A DNA stretch of 64,000 bases from Ectopseudomonas composti (lineage in GTDB: Bacteria; Pseudomonadota; Gammaproteobacteria; Pseudomonadales; Pseudomonadaceae). The stretch is taken from NCBI RefSeq assembly GCF_900115475.1, contig NZ_FOWP01000011.1, forward strand, positions 1 to 64,000. Direction: 5' to 3'. The notes under the pieces are model-generated. The model worked only from the letters and a program-made list of their open reading frames with translations. It searched no databases and had not been told where the DNA came from. Below, piece by piece: positions 16,684 to 24,718 of this stretch (position 1 is its first letter; each line of letters starts with the position of its first letter). Made by a program: the position numbers and the translations under genes.

Positions 16684-18774
16684 ATGTCCGCTTCCTTCGT
16701 TTCGGGCGCTGCTTCTGTGCGCTCTCGTTTTCCCCTGTCCGCCCTGGCCGTCGCCTGTGGCCTGTGCTCCATGCCTGCGTTGCAGGCCGCCGAGGAGCAT
16801 GTACACGAACTGCCGCCCACGGTGATCACGGCAATTCAGCAAAGCTCGCCGCTGACCGTGGTGGCCGACCCCAAGGACCCACGCCAGCCGGTGCCGGCCA
16901 GTGATGCGGCGGATTATCTGAAGACCATTCCCGGTTTCTCCGCGATTCGCAGTGGCGGCAGCAACAGTGATCCGGTGCTGCGCGGGTTGTTCGGCTCGCG
17001 CCTGCTGCTGCTCACCGATGGCGGGCAGATGATCGGCGCCTGCCCCGGGCGGATGGACGCGCCCAGCTCCTACATCGCGCCGGAAACCTTCGATCTGCTG
17101 ACCGTCACCAAGGGGCCGCAAACCGTGATCTGGGGGCCGGGTGCTTCGGCTGGGGTGGTGCGTTTCGACCGCGAGCCGGAGCGTTTCGGCGAGCTGGGCG
17201 CGCGCCTGCATGCCAGCGTGCTGGCGGGTTCCAATGGTCGCTTCGACCGCCTGATCGACGGCGCTGTCGGCGGTGAGCAGGGCTACCTGCGGGTGATGGG
17301 CAACCGCTCGCAGTCGGACGATTACGACAATGGTGATGGCGACACCATCGCCTCGCGCTGGGACAAATGGAACGGCGATGTGGCCCTAGGCTGGACGCCG
17401 GATGCCGATACCCTGATCGAACTCAGCGCCGGCCGTGGCGATGGCGAGGCGCGCTACGGCGGCCGCAGTATGGACGGTACCCAGTTCAAGCGCGAAAGCC
17501 TCGGCCTGCGTATCGAACGCAGCAACCTCGGTGGCGTGCTGGATAAGGTCGAGGCCAAGGTCTACTACAACTACGCCGACCACGTGATGGACAACTTCCG
17601 TCTGCGCATGCCTGATCCGACCAGCATGATGGCTGGGCCGATGGCGGCGCAGGTCGACCGTCGTACCCTCGGTGCGCGCCTGGCCGCGACCTGGAAGTGG
17701 GACGATGTCGAGCTGATCACCGGCGTCGATGCGCAGCGTAGCGAACACCGCCAACGCAGCTCCAGCGGCGGCATGATGGGCATGCCCTACGTCGACGCCG
17801 ACCGCTTCCCCTGGGACAAGGACGCGCTGATGCACAACTACGGTGTGTTCGCCGAAGCCACCTGGAGCCTGGCCGAGCGTGATCGGCTGATCTCCGGTGC
17901 ACGCCTGGATCGCGCCTTGGCCAAGGATTACCGGCACAACCTCAGCGACATGATGGGTATGTCGACGCCCAACCCGACGGCGGGCGAGACCCGTGCCGAT
18001 ACCCTGCCCAGCGGTTTCGTGCGTTACGAGCATGACCTGTCCGGCTCGCCGACCACTGTCTACGCCGGTCTCGGCCACGTGCAGCGCTTCCCAGACTACT
18101 GGGAGCTGTTCTCCGCCGGCCTCAATGGCCCGGCTGGCGCGGATAACGCCTTCGATGGCATCAAGCCGGAGAAGACCACTCAGCTCGATATCGGCATCCA
18201 GTACCAGAACGACAAGCTGCAGGCCTGGGCCTCGGCCTATGTCGGTCAGATTCGCGACTACATCCTGTTCGACTACCGTGGCATGAGCACGCAGGCCGAC
18301 AACGTCGATGCGCGCATCATGGGCGGCGAGCTGGGCGTGGCCTATGCCTTCGATTCCAACTGGAAGGCCGACGCGACCCTGGCCTACGCCTGGGGCAAGA
18401 ACAGCTCGGATGGTGAAGCACTGCCGCAGATGCCGCCGCTGGAAGCGCGCCTGGGGCTGACCTACCAGCGCGACGACTGGAGCGTCGGCGCCCTGTGGCG
18501 TGTGGTCGACGGTCAGGGCCGCACCGCCGAAGGGCGCGGCAATGTGGTGGGGCAGGACTTCGCTGACAGCGCCGGCTTCGGCGTGCTCTCGCTCAATGGC
18601 GCCTACCGCGTGAGCAAGCAGGTCAAGCTCAGCGCCGGTGTGGATAACCTGCTCGACAAGAACTACGCCGAGCACCTCAACCTGGCCGGCGACGCGGGCT
18701 TCGGCTTCCCGGCCGAGACCCGCATCGACGAGCCGGGCCGTACCCTCTGGGCCAAGGTCGATTTCGACTTCTGA
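16684..18774 (+). CDS. oprC: TonB-dependent copper receptor (OprC type)
   Basis: This is a 696-residue TonB-dependent outer-membrane copper importer. A signal peptide ends LQAAEE, then come a TonB-box-like PPTVIT, the plug (YLKTIPGFSAIRSGGSNSD) and a 22-strand barrel ending WAKVDFDF. The copper site described for P. aeruginosa OprC (CxxxM plus HxM) is preserved here as Cys120-Met124 in GACPGRMD and His300-Met302 in ADHVMDN. The barrel also carries Met-rich loops (GGMMGMPY, SDMMGMS). Together with the PCu(A)C chaperone just upstream, this makes copper the almost certain substrate. The receptor closes the cluster; a LysR gene follows 88 bases later. Confidence 0.93.
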   Translation: MSASFVSGAASVRSRFPLSALAVACGLCSMPALQAAEEHVHELPPTVITAIQQSSPLTVVADPKDPRQPVPASDAADYLKTIPGFSAIRSGGSNSDPVLRGLFGSRLLLLTDGGQMIGACPGRMDAPSSYIAPETFDLLTVTKGPQTVIWGPGASAGVVRFDREPERFGELGARLHASVLAGSNGRFDRLIDGAVGGEQGYLRVMGNRSQSDDYDNGDGDTIASRWDKWNGDVALGWTPDADTLIELSAGRGDGEARYGGRSMDGTQFKRESLGLRIERSNLGGVLDKVEAKVYYNYADHVMDNFRLRMPDPTSMMAGPMAAQVDRRTLGARLAATWKWDDVELITGVDAQRSEHRQRSSSGGMMGMPYVDADRFPWDKDALMHNYGVFAEATWSLAERDRLISGARLDRALAKDYRHNLSDMMGMSTPNPTAGETRADTLPSGFVRYEHDLSGSPTTVYAGLGHVQRFPDYWELFSAGLNGPAGADNAFDGIKPEKTTQLDIGIQYQNDKLQAWASAYVGQIRDYILFDYRGMSTQADNVDARIMGGELGVAYAFDSNWKADATLAYAWGKNSSDGEALPQMPPLEARLGLTYQRDDWSVGALWRVVDGQGRTAEGRGNVVGQDFADSAGFGVLSLNGAYRVSKQVKLSAGVDNLLDKNYAEHLNLAGDAGFGFPAETRIDEPGRTLWAKVDFDF

Positions 18775-18862
18775 GAACCTGAGGGTTTGCGCGGCTGGGC
18801 GGGGTTACCCTCATCGCCTGGCCGCCGTATCCTGCCACTTTGTCCTGCCTTGGATGCGGTTC

Positions 18863-19792
18863 ATGAGTGGCGCACGCGACACCTTCCCTTTGCCGGAGGA
18901 CTTACGGGTCTTCCTCACCGTGATTCGCAAGAAGAGCTTCGCGGCAGCCGCCGAGGAGCTTGGCTTGTCTCCCGCTTACGTCAGCAAGCGCATTCAGGTT
19001 CTCGAAGCGACCCTGGCTACGCGCCTGCTGCATCGCACCACCCGGCGCGTTGCATTGACCGAGGATGGCGAGCGAACCCAGCGTTGGGCGCTGCGCATTC
19101 TCGCCGATGTGGACGAGCTGTTCGATGAGCTGTCCGTAGCCCGGCAGACGCCGCGAGGTCTGTTGCGCATCAGCAGTAGCCTGGGCTTCGGTCGTACTCA
19201 TCTGGCGCCGGCACTGGCGCAGATGATCGAGCTTTACCCGGAGCTTAACGTTCGTCTCGAACTGTTCGACCGGGTGGTGGATATCGTTGCCGAAGGGATC
19301 GATCTGGAGATTCTCGTCGGTGACGACTTACCAGGGCAGTGCATCGGCAGGCGGCTGGCGGATAACAACCGCGTGTTGTGCGCCTCCCCGGCCTACCTGC
19401 AGCGTCACGGTTGCCCGCAGGAGCTGGAGGATCTGCGCTCCCACGATTGTCTGGTGATCAAGGAGCGCGATTACCCGTTCGGCATCTGGCACCTGGAGCG
19501 GCAGGGGCAGGCGCATGCGGTGCGAGTCGACGGGCCTCTGTCCTCCAACAGTGGTGAAGTGGTGCTGGCCTGGGCGCTGGCTGATCGCGGCATCATGCTG
19601 CGCTCGCAATGGGAAGTGCAGCCGCTGCTGAGCAGTGGTGCGCTAGTACAGGTGCTGCCGGAGTATCGCCAGAGCGCCAATGTCTGGGCCGTATACCCGA
19701 CCCGGCTGGCGCATTCGGCCAGGTTGCGTGCCTGCGTGGAGTTTCTCGAGCAATACATGGCTGCGCAACCGGTATTTGGCCACGATTCATGA
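18863..19792 (+). CDS. LysR-family transcriptional regulator (DmlR-like)
   Basis: This is a LysR regulator of about 309 residues: DNA-binding helix-turn-helix near residues 10-65 (SFAAAAEELGLSPAYVSKRI) and an effector domain with YLQRHGCPQELEDL. No strong ribosome site marks the start; ATG 18863 and ATG 18854 are both possible. It is followed on the same strand, 87 bases on, by an alpha/beta hydrolase gene it may control; no divergent partner exists. The regulated ligand is unknown. Confidence 0.85.
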   Translation: MSGARDTFPLPEDLRVFLTVIRKKSFAAAAEELGLSPAYVSKRIQVLEATLATRLLHRTTRRVALTEDGERTQRWALRILADVDELFDELSVARQTPRGLLRISSSLGFGRTHLAPALAQMIELYPELNVRLELFDRVVDIVAEGIDLEILVGDDLPGQCIGRRLADNNRVLCASPAYLQRHGCPQELEDLRSHDCLVIKERDYPFGIWHLERQGQAHAVRVDGPLSSNSGEVVLAWALADRGIMLRSQWEVQPLLSSGALVQVLPEYRQSANVWAVYPTRLAHSARLRACVEFLEQYMAAQPVFGHDS

Positions 19793-19879
19793 AGGGCGCC
19801 GCCACGCTTTGCGCCTTAGTGGGCTGTGCCGCGCGGCCTAGCATGTAGGCTCCCCATTACAAGAAAGGAGACTCTCCTC

Positions 19880-20758
19880 ATGTTCGCGTCCTTCGAGACA
19901 GGCCAGTGCCAGGTCAATGGCACACGCATTCACTATCGCAAGGGCGGCAGCGGTCAGGCGCTGTTGCTGCTGCATGGTCACCCGCAGACCCATGCGATGT
20001 GGCACAAGGTCGCCGAACCTCTGGCCAAGCACTTCACGGTGGTGGCGGCAGATTTGCGTGGTTATGGCGACAGCGCAAAGCCGGCAGGTGGTGAACGGCA
20101 CGAGGCTTACAGCAAGCGGCAAATGGCGCTGGACATGCTGGAGCTGATGACGGCGCTCGGCTTCTCTCGCTTCGATGTGCTGGCACATGACCGCGGCGCA
20201 CGCGTCGCCCATCGCCTGGCGCAGGATCATCCCGAAGCGGTGAAGCATCTGATCGCGCTGGATATCGCACCGACACTGGCCATGTACGAGCAGACCAGCG
20301 AGGAGTTCGCCCGTGCCTACTGGCACTGGTTCTTCCTGATCCGCCCGGCGCCGCTGCCGGAAACCCTGATCGAGGCCAACCCGGAGTTGTATCTGCGTAG
20401 CGTGATGGGCGCGCGTAGCGCCGGGATGAAGCCCTTCACCGAGGAAGCGTTGGCCGAGTATCTGCGTTGCCTGAGCCTGCCGGGAACTGCCCATGGCTTG
20501 TGTGAGGACTACCGCGCCAGCGCCGGCATCGACCTGGAGCATGATCGCGCCGATGTGCAGGCCGAGCGCAAGCTGAGCGTTCCGTTACTGGTGTTGTGGG
20601 GTGCGGAGGGTACCGTTGGGCGCTGCTTCGACCCGTTGCAGGAGTGGCGCCGTGTGGCAGTGGACGTGCGTGGCAAGGCGCTGCCCTGCGGGCACTACAT
20701 TGCCGAAGAAGTGCCGCAAGCGCTGCTCGAAGAAGTGCTGGGTTTTCTCTACGCCTGA
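19880..20758 (+). CDS. Alpha/beta hydrolase, fluoroacetate dehalogenase (haloacetate) family
   Basis: This 292-residue hydrolase starts at 19880, where AAAGGAG lies 10 bases upstream; 18 upstream codons in frame are excluded. It matches the fluoroacetate dehalogenase family residue by residue at the places I can check. The nucleophile is Asp104 in AHDRGARVAHR, with the carboxylate-binding arginines at 105 and 108. The halide pocket HW is in AYWHWFFL (His149, Trp150), a third pocket residue is the Tyr in CEDYRA, and the catalytic base is His272 in PCGHYIAEE. The oxyanion motif HGHPQTHAMW is also present. Natural substrates may be haloacetates or unrelated esters, since the family includes members without defluorinase activity. 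Confidence 0.82.
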   Translation: MFASFETGQCQVNGTRIHYRKGGSGQALLLLHGHPQTHAMWHKVAEPLAKHFTVVAADLRGYGDSAKPAGGERHEAYSKRQMALDMLELMTALGFSRFDVLAHDRGARVAHRLAQDHPEAVKHLIALDIAPTLAMYEQTSEEFARAYWHWFFLIRPAPLPETLIEANPELYLRSVMGARSAGMKPFTEEALAEYLRCLSLPGTAHGLCEDYRASAGIDLEHDRADVQAERKLSVPLLVLWGAEGTVGRCFDPLQEWRRVAVDVRGKALPCGHYIAEEVPQALLEEVLGFLYA

Positions 20759-20764
20759 ACGAAG

Positions 20765-20794
20765 CCCCTGCGGCGTAAGTGCCGTAGGGGTTTT
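20765..20794 (+). terminator. Rho-independent terminator after the hydrolase gene
   Basis: A 10-bp stem with one mismatch (20765-20774 with 20781-20790) and a six-base loop are followed by TTTT, seven bases after the stop codon. Confidence 0.8.
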
Positions 20795-20795
20795 C

Positions 20796-21606
20796 GCACA
20801 GTTTGGGGAAAGTGCGGGTTGGCACTGGACTGGCAAGTTTGTGTGCAGCGCTATTTATCTCCGGGCCAAGATCATTGGCGTGTCGATCTTTCGTCTTGGT
20901 TTCGCCCCTCACGGGCGAGTTACTTTCTCTTGCTTGCCCAAGAGAAAGTAACCAAAGAGAAGGGCACCCCACCATCCGGCCCCGGCTTCGCCGGGGTTCC
21001 CTCGCTCCATCACCAATCCAGGGGCACGCTGCGAAGGGCCATCCCTGGCCCATCGCAGCTCTCGCTACATCCATGTCGCTCAACCCCTTCCATGGTGATT
21101 CCACTCGGCCTCCTGAAGGGGACTTGGGCGTCGTCTGTACCATCGCAGTTGAAGAGCAAAGGCAAAGCACAGACGCCGCTAATTTCAATTTTTCGAAGAT
21201 TACGCAAGCTCGCGACCCGGTCCCCTTCAGGAGGCCGAGTGGAGGTGTTGCGTAGGGGAGCGAGCCGCATGGATGCGGCGAGATACCGATGGCGGCCCCG
21301 CTTAATGGGCCAAGGATGGCCCATGTAAGACGGCCCCCGGAGCAGCACCGGAGTGAGGGAAGTTTCGCGTAGCGAAACCCGGATGTCGGGGTGCCCTTCT
21401 TTGGCACACCTTTCTTGGGCAAGCAAAGAAACGCAGCGAAGCGAAGTAACAGCCGGAGGCTGGCCCGAAGGGTGAGCGCAGCGAATCAAGGTGTGGCGCC
21501 CGTAAGGGGCGCAACCCAAACGTTCAGCAGACGCGGTAATGGATCGTGCCAAGCCCGGGAACAATCCGCACACAAACTTGCCAGTCCGGTGTCAGGCGCA
21601 TCCTCC
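20796..21606. repeat. Mosaic inverted-repeat element, copy R2 (complete)
   Basis: About 800 bases without a credible gene. This is the complete form of the palindromic element. The left arm (about 20895-21123) and right arm (about 21221-21440) are imperfect reverse complements around a core of roughly 95 bases that resembles the R1 core in reverse. Paired modules are a hairpin at 20980-20996 (CCCCGGC stem) against one at 21362-21378 (GTTTCGC stem), GGGCC hairpins at 21036-21051 and 21307-21322, ATCCAT/ATGGAT hairpins at 21064-21079 and 21264-21279, and the GGCCTCCTGAAGGGG block at 21109-21123 against 21221-21235. A CAAGTTTGTGTGC segment near each outer end (20834, and inverted near 21571-21582) may mark the boundaries. 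Open frames here are spurious. Confidence 0.85.
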
Positions 21607-21612
21607 CCGCGA

Positions 21613-22221
21613 TCAGGCCAGCCAGGGGTTTTCCTGCAGATGACCGCGTTCGAACTGACGAATCTGCTCGGCACGTTGCAAGGTGCTGCCGATGGCATCC
21701 AGGCCCTGCAGCAAAGCCTGCTTGCGCAGCGGGTCGATGTCGAAGCCGATGGTTCGGCCATCGCTGAGGCCAATGCTCTGACTGGCCAGGTCGATATCGA
21801 GCTGGTTGTGCTCGGCCTGGCTGACCCACAGGCTCAGTTCGTTCACCTGCGGCACTGGCAGGCTGATGGTCAAGACGCCGTTGCGTTGGCAATTGTCGTA
21901 GAAGATGCCGGCGAAGCTACTGCCGATCAGTGCGCGGATGCCCAGTTGCCTGAGCCCCCATACGGCATGTTCCCGGCTGGAACCGCAGCCGAAGTTCGGC
22001 CCCACGACCAGGAAGCAGGCGCCTTGCCACTGCGGATGATTGAGGATGAATGCGGGGTTGGGACTGCCATCTGCAAGAAAACGCAGGTCGAAGAACAGGC
22101 CACGATCCAGCCCGTTGCGGTCGATGCCCTTGAGGAACTGCTTGGGCATGATCACGTCGGTGTCGATATTGGCCGCTGGCAGTGCAGCGGCCTTGCCGCT
22201 GACGAGAGTGAAGGGGTGCAT
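21613..22221 (-). CDS. leuD: 3-isopropylmalate dehydratase small subunit (LeuD family, paralogue-like)
   Basis: This is the swivelling small subunit of an isopropylmalate isomerase-type hydro-lyase (202 residues). The start at 22221 has GAGG upstream and gives MHPFTLVSGKAAALPAANIDTD; the signature IDTDVIMPKQFL and the active loop NFGCGSSREHA are present. It follows leuC by 14 bases. leuB and the usual methyltransferase are not adjacent, so this pair is unlike the canonical Pseudomonas leuC-leuD-leuB locus and may be a second copy working on another 2-alkylmalate-type substrate. That specialisation is inference. The family call itself is firm. Confidence 0.88.
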   Translation of the reverse strand: MHPFTLVSGKAAALPAANIDTDVIMPKQFLKGIDRNGLDRGLFFDLRFLADGSPNPAFILNHPQWQGACFLVVGPNFGCGSSREHAVWGLRQLGIRALIGSSFAGIFYDNCQRNGVLTISLPVPQVNELSLWVSQAEHNQLDIDLASQSIGLSDGRTIGFDIDPLRKQALLQGLDAIGSTLQRAEQIRQFERGHLQENPWLA

Positions 22222-22235
22222 ACGAGCCTCGCAGG

Positions 22236-23645
22236 TCAGAGTGAGCGGATATCGGTCAGGTGCCCGGCAATCGCAGCGGCTGCGACCATGGCTGGGCTCA
22301 TCAGGTGGGTGCGGGCGCCGGCACCCTGGCGTCCCTCGAAGTTGCGGTTGGTGCTGGATGCACAGCGTGCGCCTGGTGGTAGCACGTCGTCGTTCATGGC
22401 CAGGCACATGGAGCAGCCTGACTGACGCCACTCGAAACCGGCTTCGATGAACTGCCTGGCCAGACCTTCGGCTTCGGCCTGCTCGCGCACGGCAGTGGAG
22501 CCGGGCACGATCATCGCGCGCACATGGCTGGCGACCTTGCGGTTGCCGATCACCTCGGCGACCTGACGTAGATCCTCGATGCGCGCGTTGGTGCAGGAGC
22601 CAATGAAGGCGTGGTCGATACGGATACCCTGTAGCGCTCGTCCAGCCTCCAGCCCCATGTAGTCGAGGGCGCGCTGCATGTCCTGACGCAGGATGGGGTC
22701 TGCCTGCTCGCTCGGTGCCGGTATGTGGCCGTCGATGCTCAGTGCCTGGTCCGGGCTGGTGCCCCAGGTGACCATCGGTTGCAACAGCGCTGCATCGATG
22801 CGGACTTCACGATCAAAGCGCGCGCCGGGGTCGCTCTGCAACTGGCGCCAGCGGTTCAGCGCCTGTTGCCATTGCTCGCCCTTGGGGGCCACCGGTCTGT
22901 TCGCCAGGTAGTCGAAAACCTTCTGGTCCGGCGCCATGAAGGCGCCGCGCGCACCGGCTTCGACGGCCATGTTGCACACCGTCATGCGTGCTTCGACGCT
23001 CAGCGCAGAGATGGCTGAACCACAGAATTCGACCGCGTAGCCAGTGGCGCCAGAGGCGCCGATCTGCGCGATCAGCGCCATGATGATGTCCTTGGAGACC
23101 ACACCCGCTTGCAGCTCACCGTCGACGCTGACGCGCATGGTTTTCAGCCGTTTGTAGACCAGGGTCTGCGAAGCCAGCAGATGCTCGATCTCCGAGGTGC
23201 CGATACCGAAGCCAAACGCCCCGAGGGCGCCGTAAGTGGTGGTGTGACTATCGCCTGCTGCGACCACCATGCCCGGCAGGATGAAGCCCTGCTCGGGAGC
23301 CACCACATGTTCGATGCCTTGCCGGCGGTCGAGCAGGTCGAACAGTTCGATGCTGAAGTCGTGGCAGTTCTCCGCCAGATAGGCGACCTGGCGTGCGCCA
23401 CCGGTGTCGGCGATTTCGGCAGTGCGTTTGGCCGTGGTCGGGTTGACGTGATCGACCACGGCGAGGTGCGCGCTCGGACGCCATACAGGCCGAGCCGATT
23501 CACGCAGCCCGCTGAAGGCCTGAGGGCTGGTGTACTCGTTGAGCACCTGGCGGTCGATGTACAGCAGCACATGCCCAGCATCATCCAGCGTGCAGACGGT
23601 GTGAGAGTCGATGTGTTTGTCGTACAAGGTTTTCGGCTGGCTCAT
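22236..23645 (-). CDS. leuC: 3-isopropylmalate dehydratase large subunit (LeuC family)
   Basis: This is the aconitase-fold large subunit (469 residues from ATG 23645; a GTG two codons upstream is less likely). The 4Fe-4S ligands are intact at Cys351 (GSCTN), Cys411 and Cys414 (GCSMC), as are CASSTNRNFEGRQG and GDSHTTTYGA near the active site. Compared with E. coli LeuC, the region after the first histidine reads VDHVNPTTAKRT instead of MDHNVSTQ, and several other stretches differ, so it belongs to a divergent LeuC subgroup. Together with LeuD it would interconvert 2- and 3-isopropylmalate or a similar pair. The start codon lacks a strong ribosome site. Confidence 0.88.
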   Translation of the reverse strand: MSQPKTLYDKHIDSHTVCTLDDAGHVLLYIDRQVLNEYTSPQAFSGLRESARPVWRPSAHLAVVDHVNPTTAKRTAEIADTGGARQVAYLAENCHDFSIELFDLLDRRQGIEHVVAPEQGFILPGMVVAAGDSHTTTYGALGAFGFGIGTSEIEHLLASQTLVYKRLKTMRVSVDGELQAGVVSKDIIMALIAQIGASGATGYAVEFCGSAISALSVEARMTVCNMAVEAGARGAFMAPDQKVFDYLANRPVAPKGEQWQQALNRWRQLQSDPGARFDREVRIDAALLQPMVTWGTSPDQALSIDGHIPAPSEQADPILRQDMQRALDYMGLEAGRALQGIRIDHAFIGSCTNARIEDLRQVAEVIGNRKVASHVRAMIVPGSTAVREQAEAEGLARQFIEAGFEWRQSGCSMCLAMNDDVLPPGARCASSTNRNFEGRQGAGARTHLMSPAMVAAAAIAGHLTDIRSL

Positions 23646-23840
23646 GGTCACGGCTCGTGTAATGGCGGAGGGGGCGAGCCAAGCATTGGCCGAGGGGCGT
23701 CCGTCATCAACCGCCTCGCCGTAAAGCCTTCATCCACGAATCGTGTGCACCGCCCAGTGCACGCTAATACAGCCTTAAGGTTCAGGCGCCAGAGTAGGCC
23801 CCGCAGGCACACTTTCCCCTGCACCGAAGAGGACTACATC

Positions 23841-24107
23841 ATGCGCAAACTGCTTCTGCTGTCTCTGGTTCTGGTCAGCCCGCTGACTTTCGCCGCCACT
23901 CAATGCACCACCGCCGACAAGTCGCAGTGGCAGGATCAGGACAAGTTCCAGGCCGACCTCAAGGGCCAGGGCTACGAGATCAAGAAGTTCAAGGTCACTG
24001 GTGGCAACTGCTACGAAATCTACGGTCACAACAAGGATGGCAAGAAGGTCGAGATCTACTTCGACCCGGTCAGCGGTAACGCCGTCAAGAGCAACGTGGA
24101 AAGCTGA
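23841..24107 (+). CDS. Small periplasmic PepSY-domain protein
   Basis: The 88-residue product has a signal peptide (MRKLLLLSLVLVSPLTFAA) and a single PepSY domain: KFQADLKGQGYEIKKFKVTGGNCYEIYGHNKDGKKVE, here in two halves KFQADLKGQGYEIK and GGNCYEIYGHNKDG, followed by YFDPVSGNAV. One disulphide is possible (Cys25-Cys55). A good ribosome site (AGAGGA) precedes the ATG at 23841. The stop overlaps the start of a cytochrome b561-like gene (TGATG), so the two are translated together, a pairing common among pseudomonads. PepSY proteins often modulate partner enzymes or bind ligands in the periplasm. A redox-sensing or electron-transfer accessory role is inferred. Confidence 0.85.
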   Translation: MRKLLLLSLVLVSPLTFAATQCTTADKSQWQDQDKFQADLKGQGYEIKKFKVTGGNCYEIYGHNKDGKKVEIYFDPVSGNAVKSNVES

Positions 24108-24643
24108 TGAGCACTCCGACCGTGCGCCTGTGGGACCCAGTGGTGCGCCTGTTCCACTGGTCCCTGGCCGGCGCTTTCCTGGCTAACTACTTCTTCACCG
24201 AAGAGGGCGAGGACTGGCATCGCTGGTTCGGCTACTACGCGGTGGCCTGGCTGGCAGTCCGTCTGGTGTGGGGTTTCGTCGGTACGCCGGCGGCGCGCTG
24301 GGCGGATTTCTGGCCGAGCCGGGCGCGTTTGCGCGAGCACCTGCGTGCGTTGATTTCCGGGCAGCCGTATCACCGCTTGGGGCATTCGCCGCTGGGCGCG
24401 CTGGTGATGATCCTGATGATGGCGTTGATGCTCGGCCTCGGCGTGACCGGCTTTCTGATGGAGGAGGTCGATTATTTCTGGGGCGCCGATCTGCCGCTGG
24501 AAATCCACGAATTCTGTGCCAACGGCCTGATGGCGCTGGTCGGTCTGCATATCGCCGCCGCCTTGTTCGAGAGCTATCGGCTGCGCGAGAACCTGCCGCT
24601 GTCGATGGTGACCGGCAAGCGGCGCAAGCTCTCGGAACACTGA
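24107..24643 (+). CDS. Cytochrome b561-like (Ni/Fe-hydrogenase b-type) membrane protein
   Basis: This is a 178-residue four-helix membrane protein of the bacterial cytochrome b561 / hydrogenase b-subunit family. Helices are visible around residues 14-30, 38-58, 95-117 and 132-152. Likely heme-ligating histidines are in LFHWSLA, EDWHRWFGYY, LGHSPLG and LVGLHIAAALFES. It overlaps the upstream PepSY gene by one base. It probably moves electrons from quinol to a periplasmic acceptor; the partner is unknown. A REP-type palindrome just beyond the stop probably serves as the transcript end. Confidence 0.87.
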   Translation: MSTPTVRLWDPVVRLFHWSLAGAFLANYFFTEEGEDWHRWFGYYAVAWLAVRLVWGFVGTPAARWADFWPSRARLREHLRALISGQPYHRLGHSPLGALVMILMMALMLGLGVTGFLMEEVDYFWGADLPLEIHEFCANGLMALVGLHIAAALFESYRLRENLPLSMVTGKRRKLSEH

Positions 24644-24650
24644 TACTACA

Positions 24651-24710
24651 GTCGCGGCTGAAGCCCCTCCCACAACTCATGGGCTCCGTGGGAGGGGCTT
24701 GAGCCGCGAC
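24651..24710. repeat. REP pair forming a long hairpin
   Basis: Two inverted copies of the Pseudomonas REP core (GGCTGAAGCCCCTCCCAC) are separated by a 14-base loop between the convergent cytochrome b and adenine deaminase genes. The hairpin may also act as a bidirectional transcript end. Related copies occur at 41389, 42824, 44482 and 46483. Confidence 0.85.
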
Positions 24711-24718
24711 GCTCTTGC

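Noticed and set aside
20803..21573. Open frames of 100-190 codons across repeat R2 (and similar ones in R1 and R3)
   Set aside because: They follow the repeat arms on both strands, have no ribosome sites, and resemble each other only because the DNA repeats. Such frames are often annotated as hypothetical proteins in pseudomonads.
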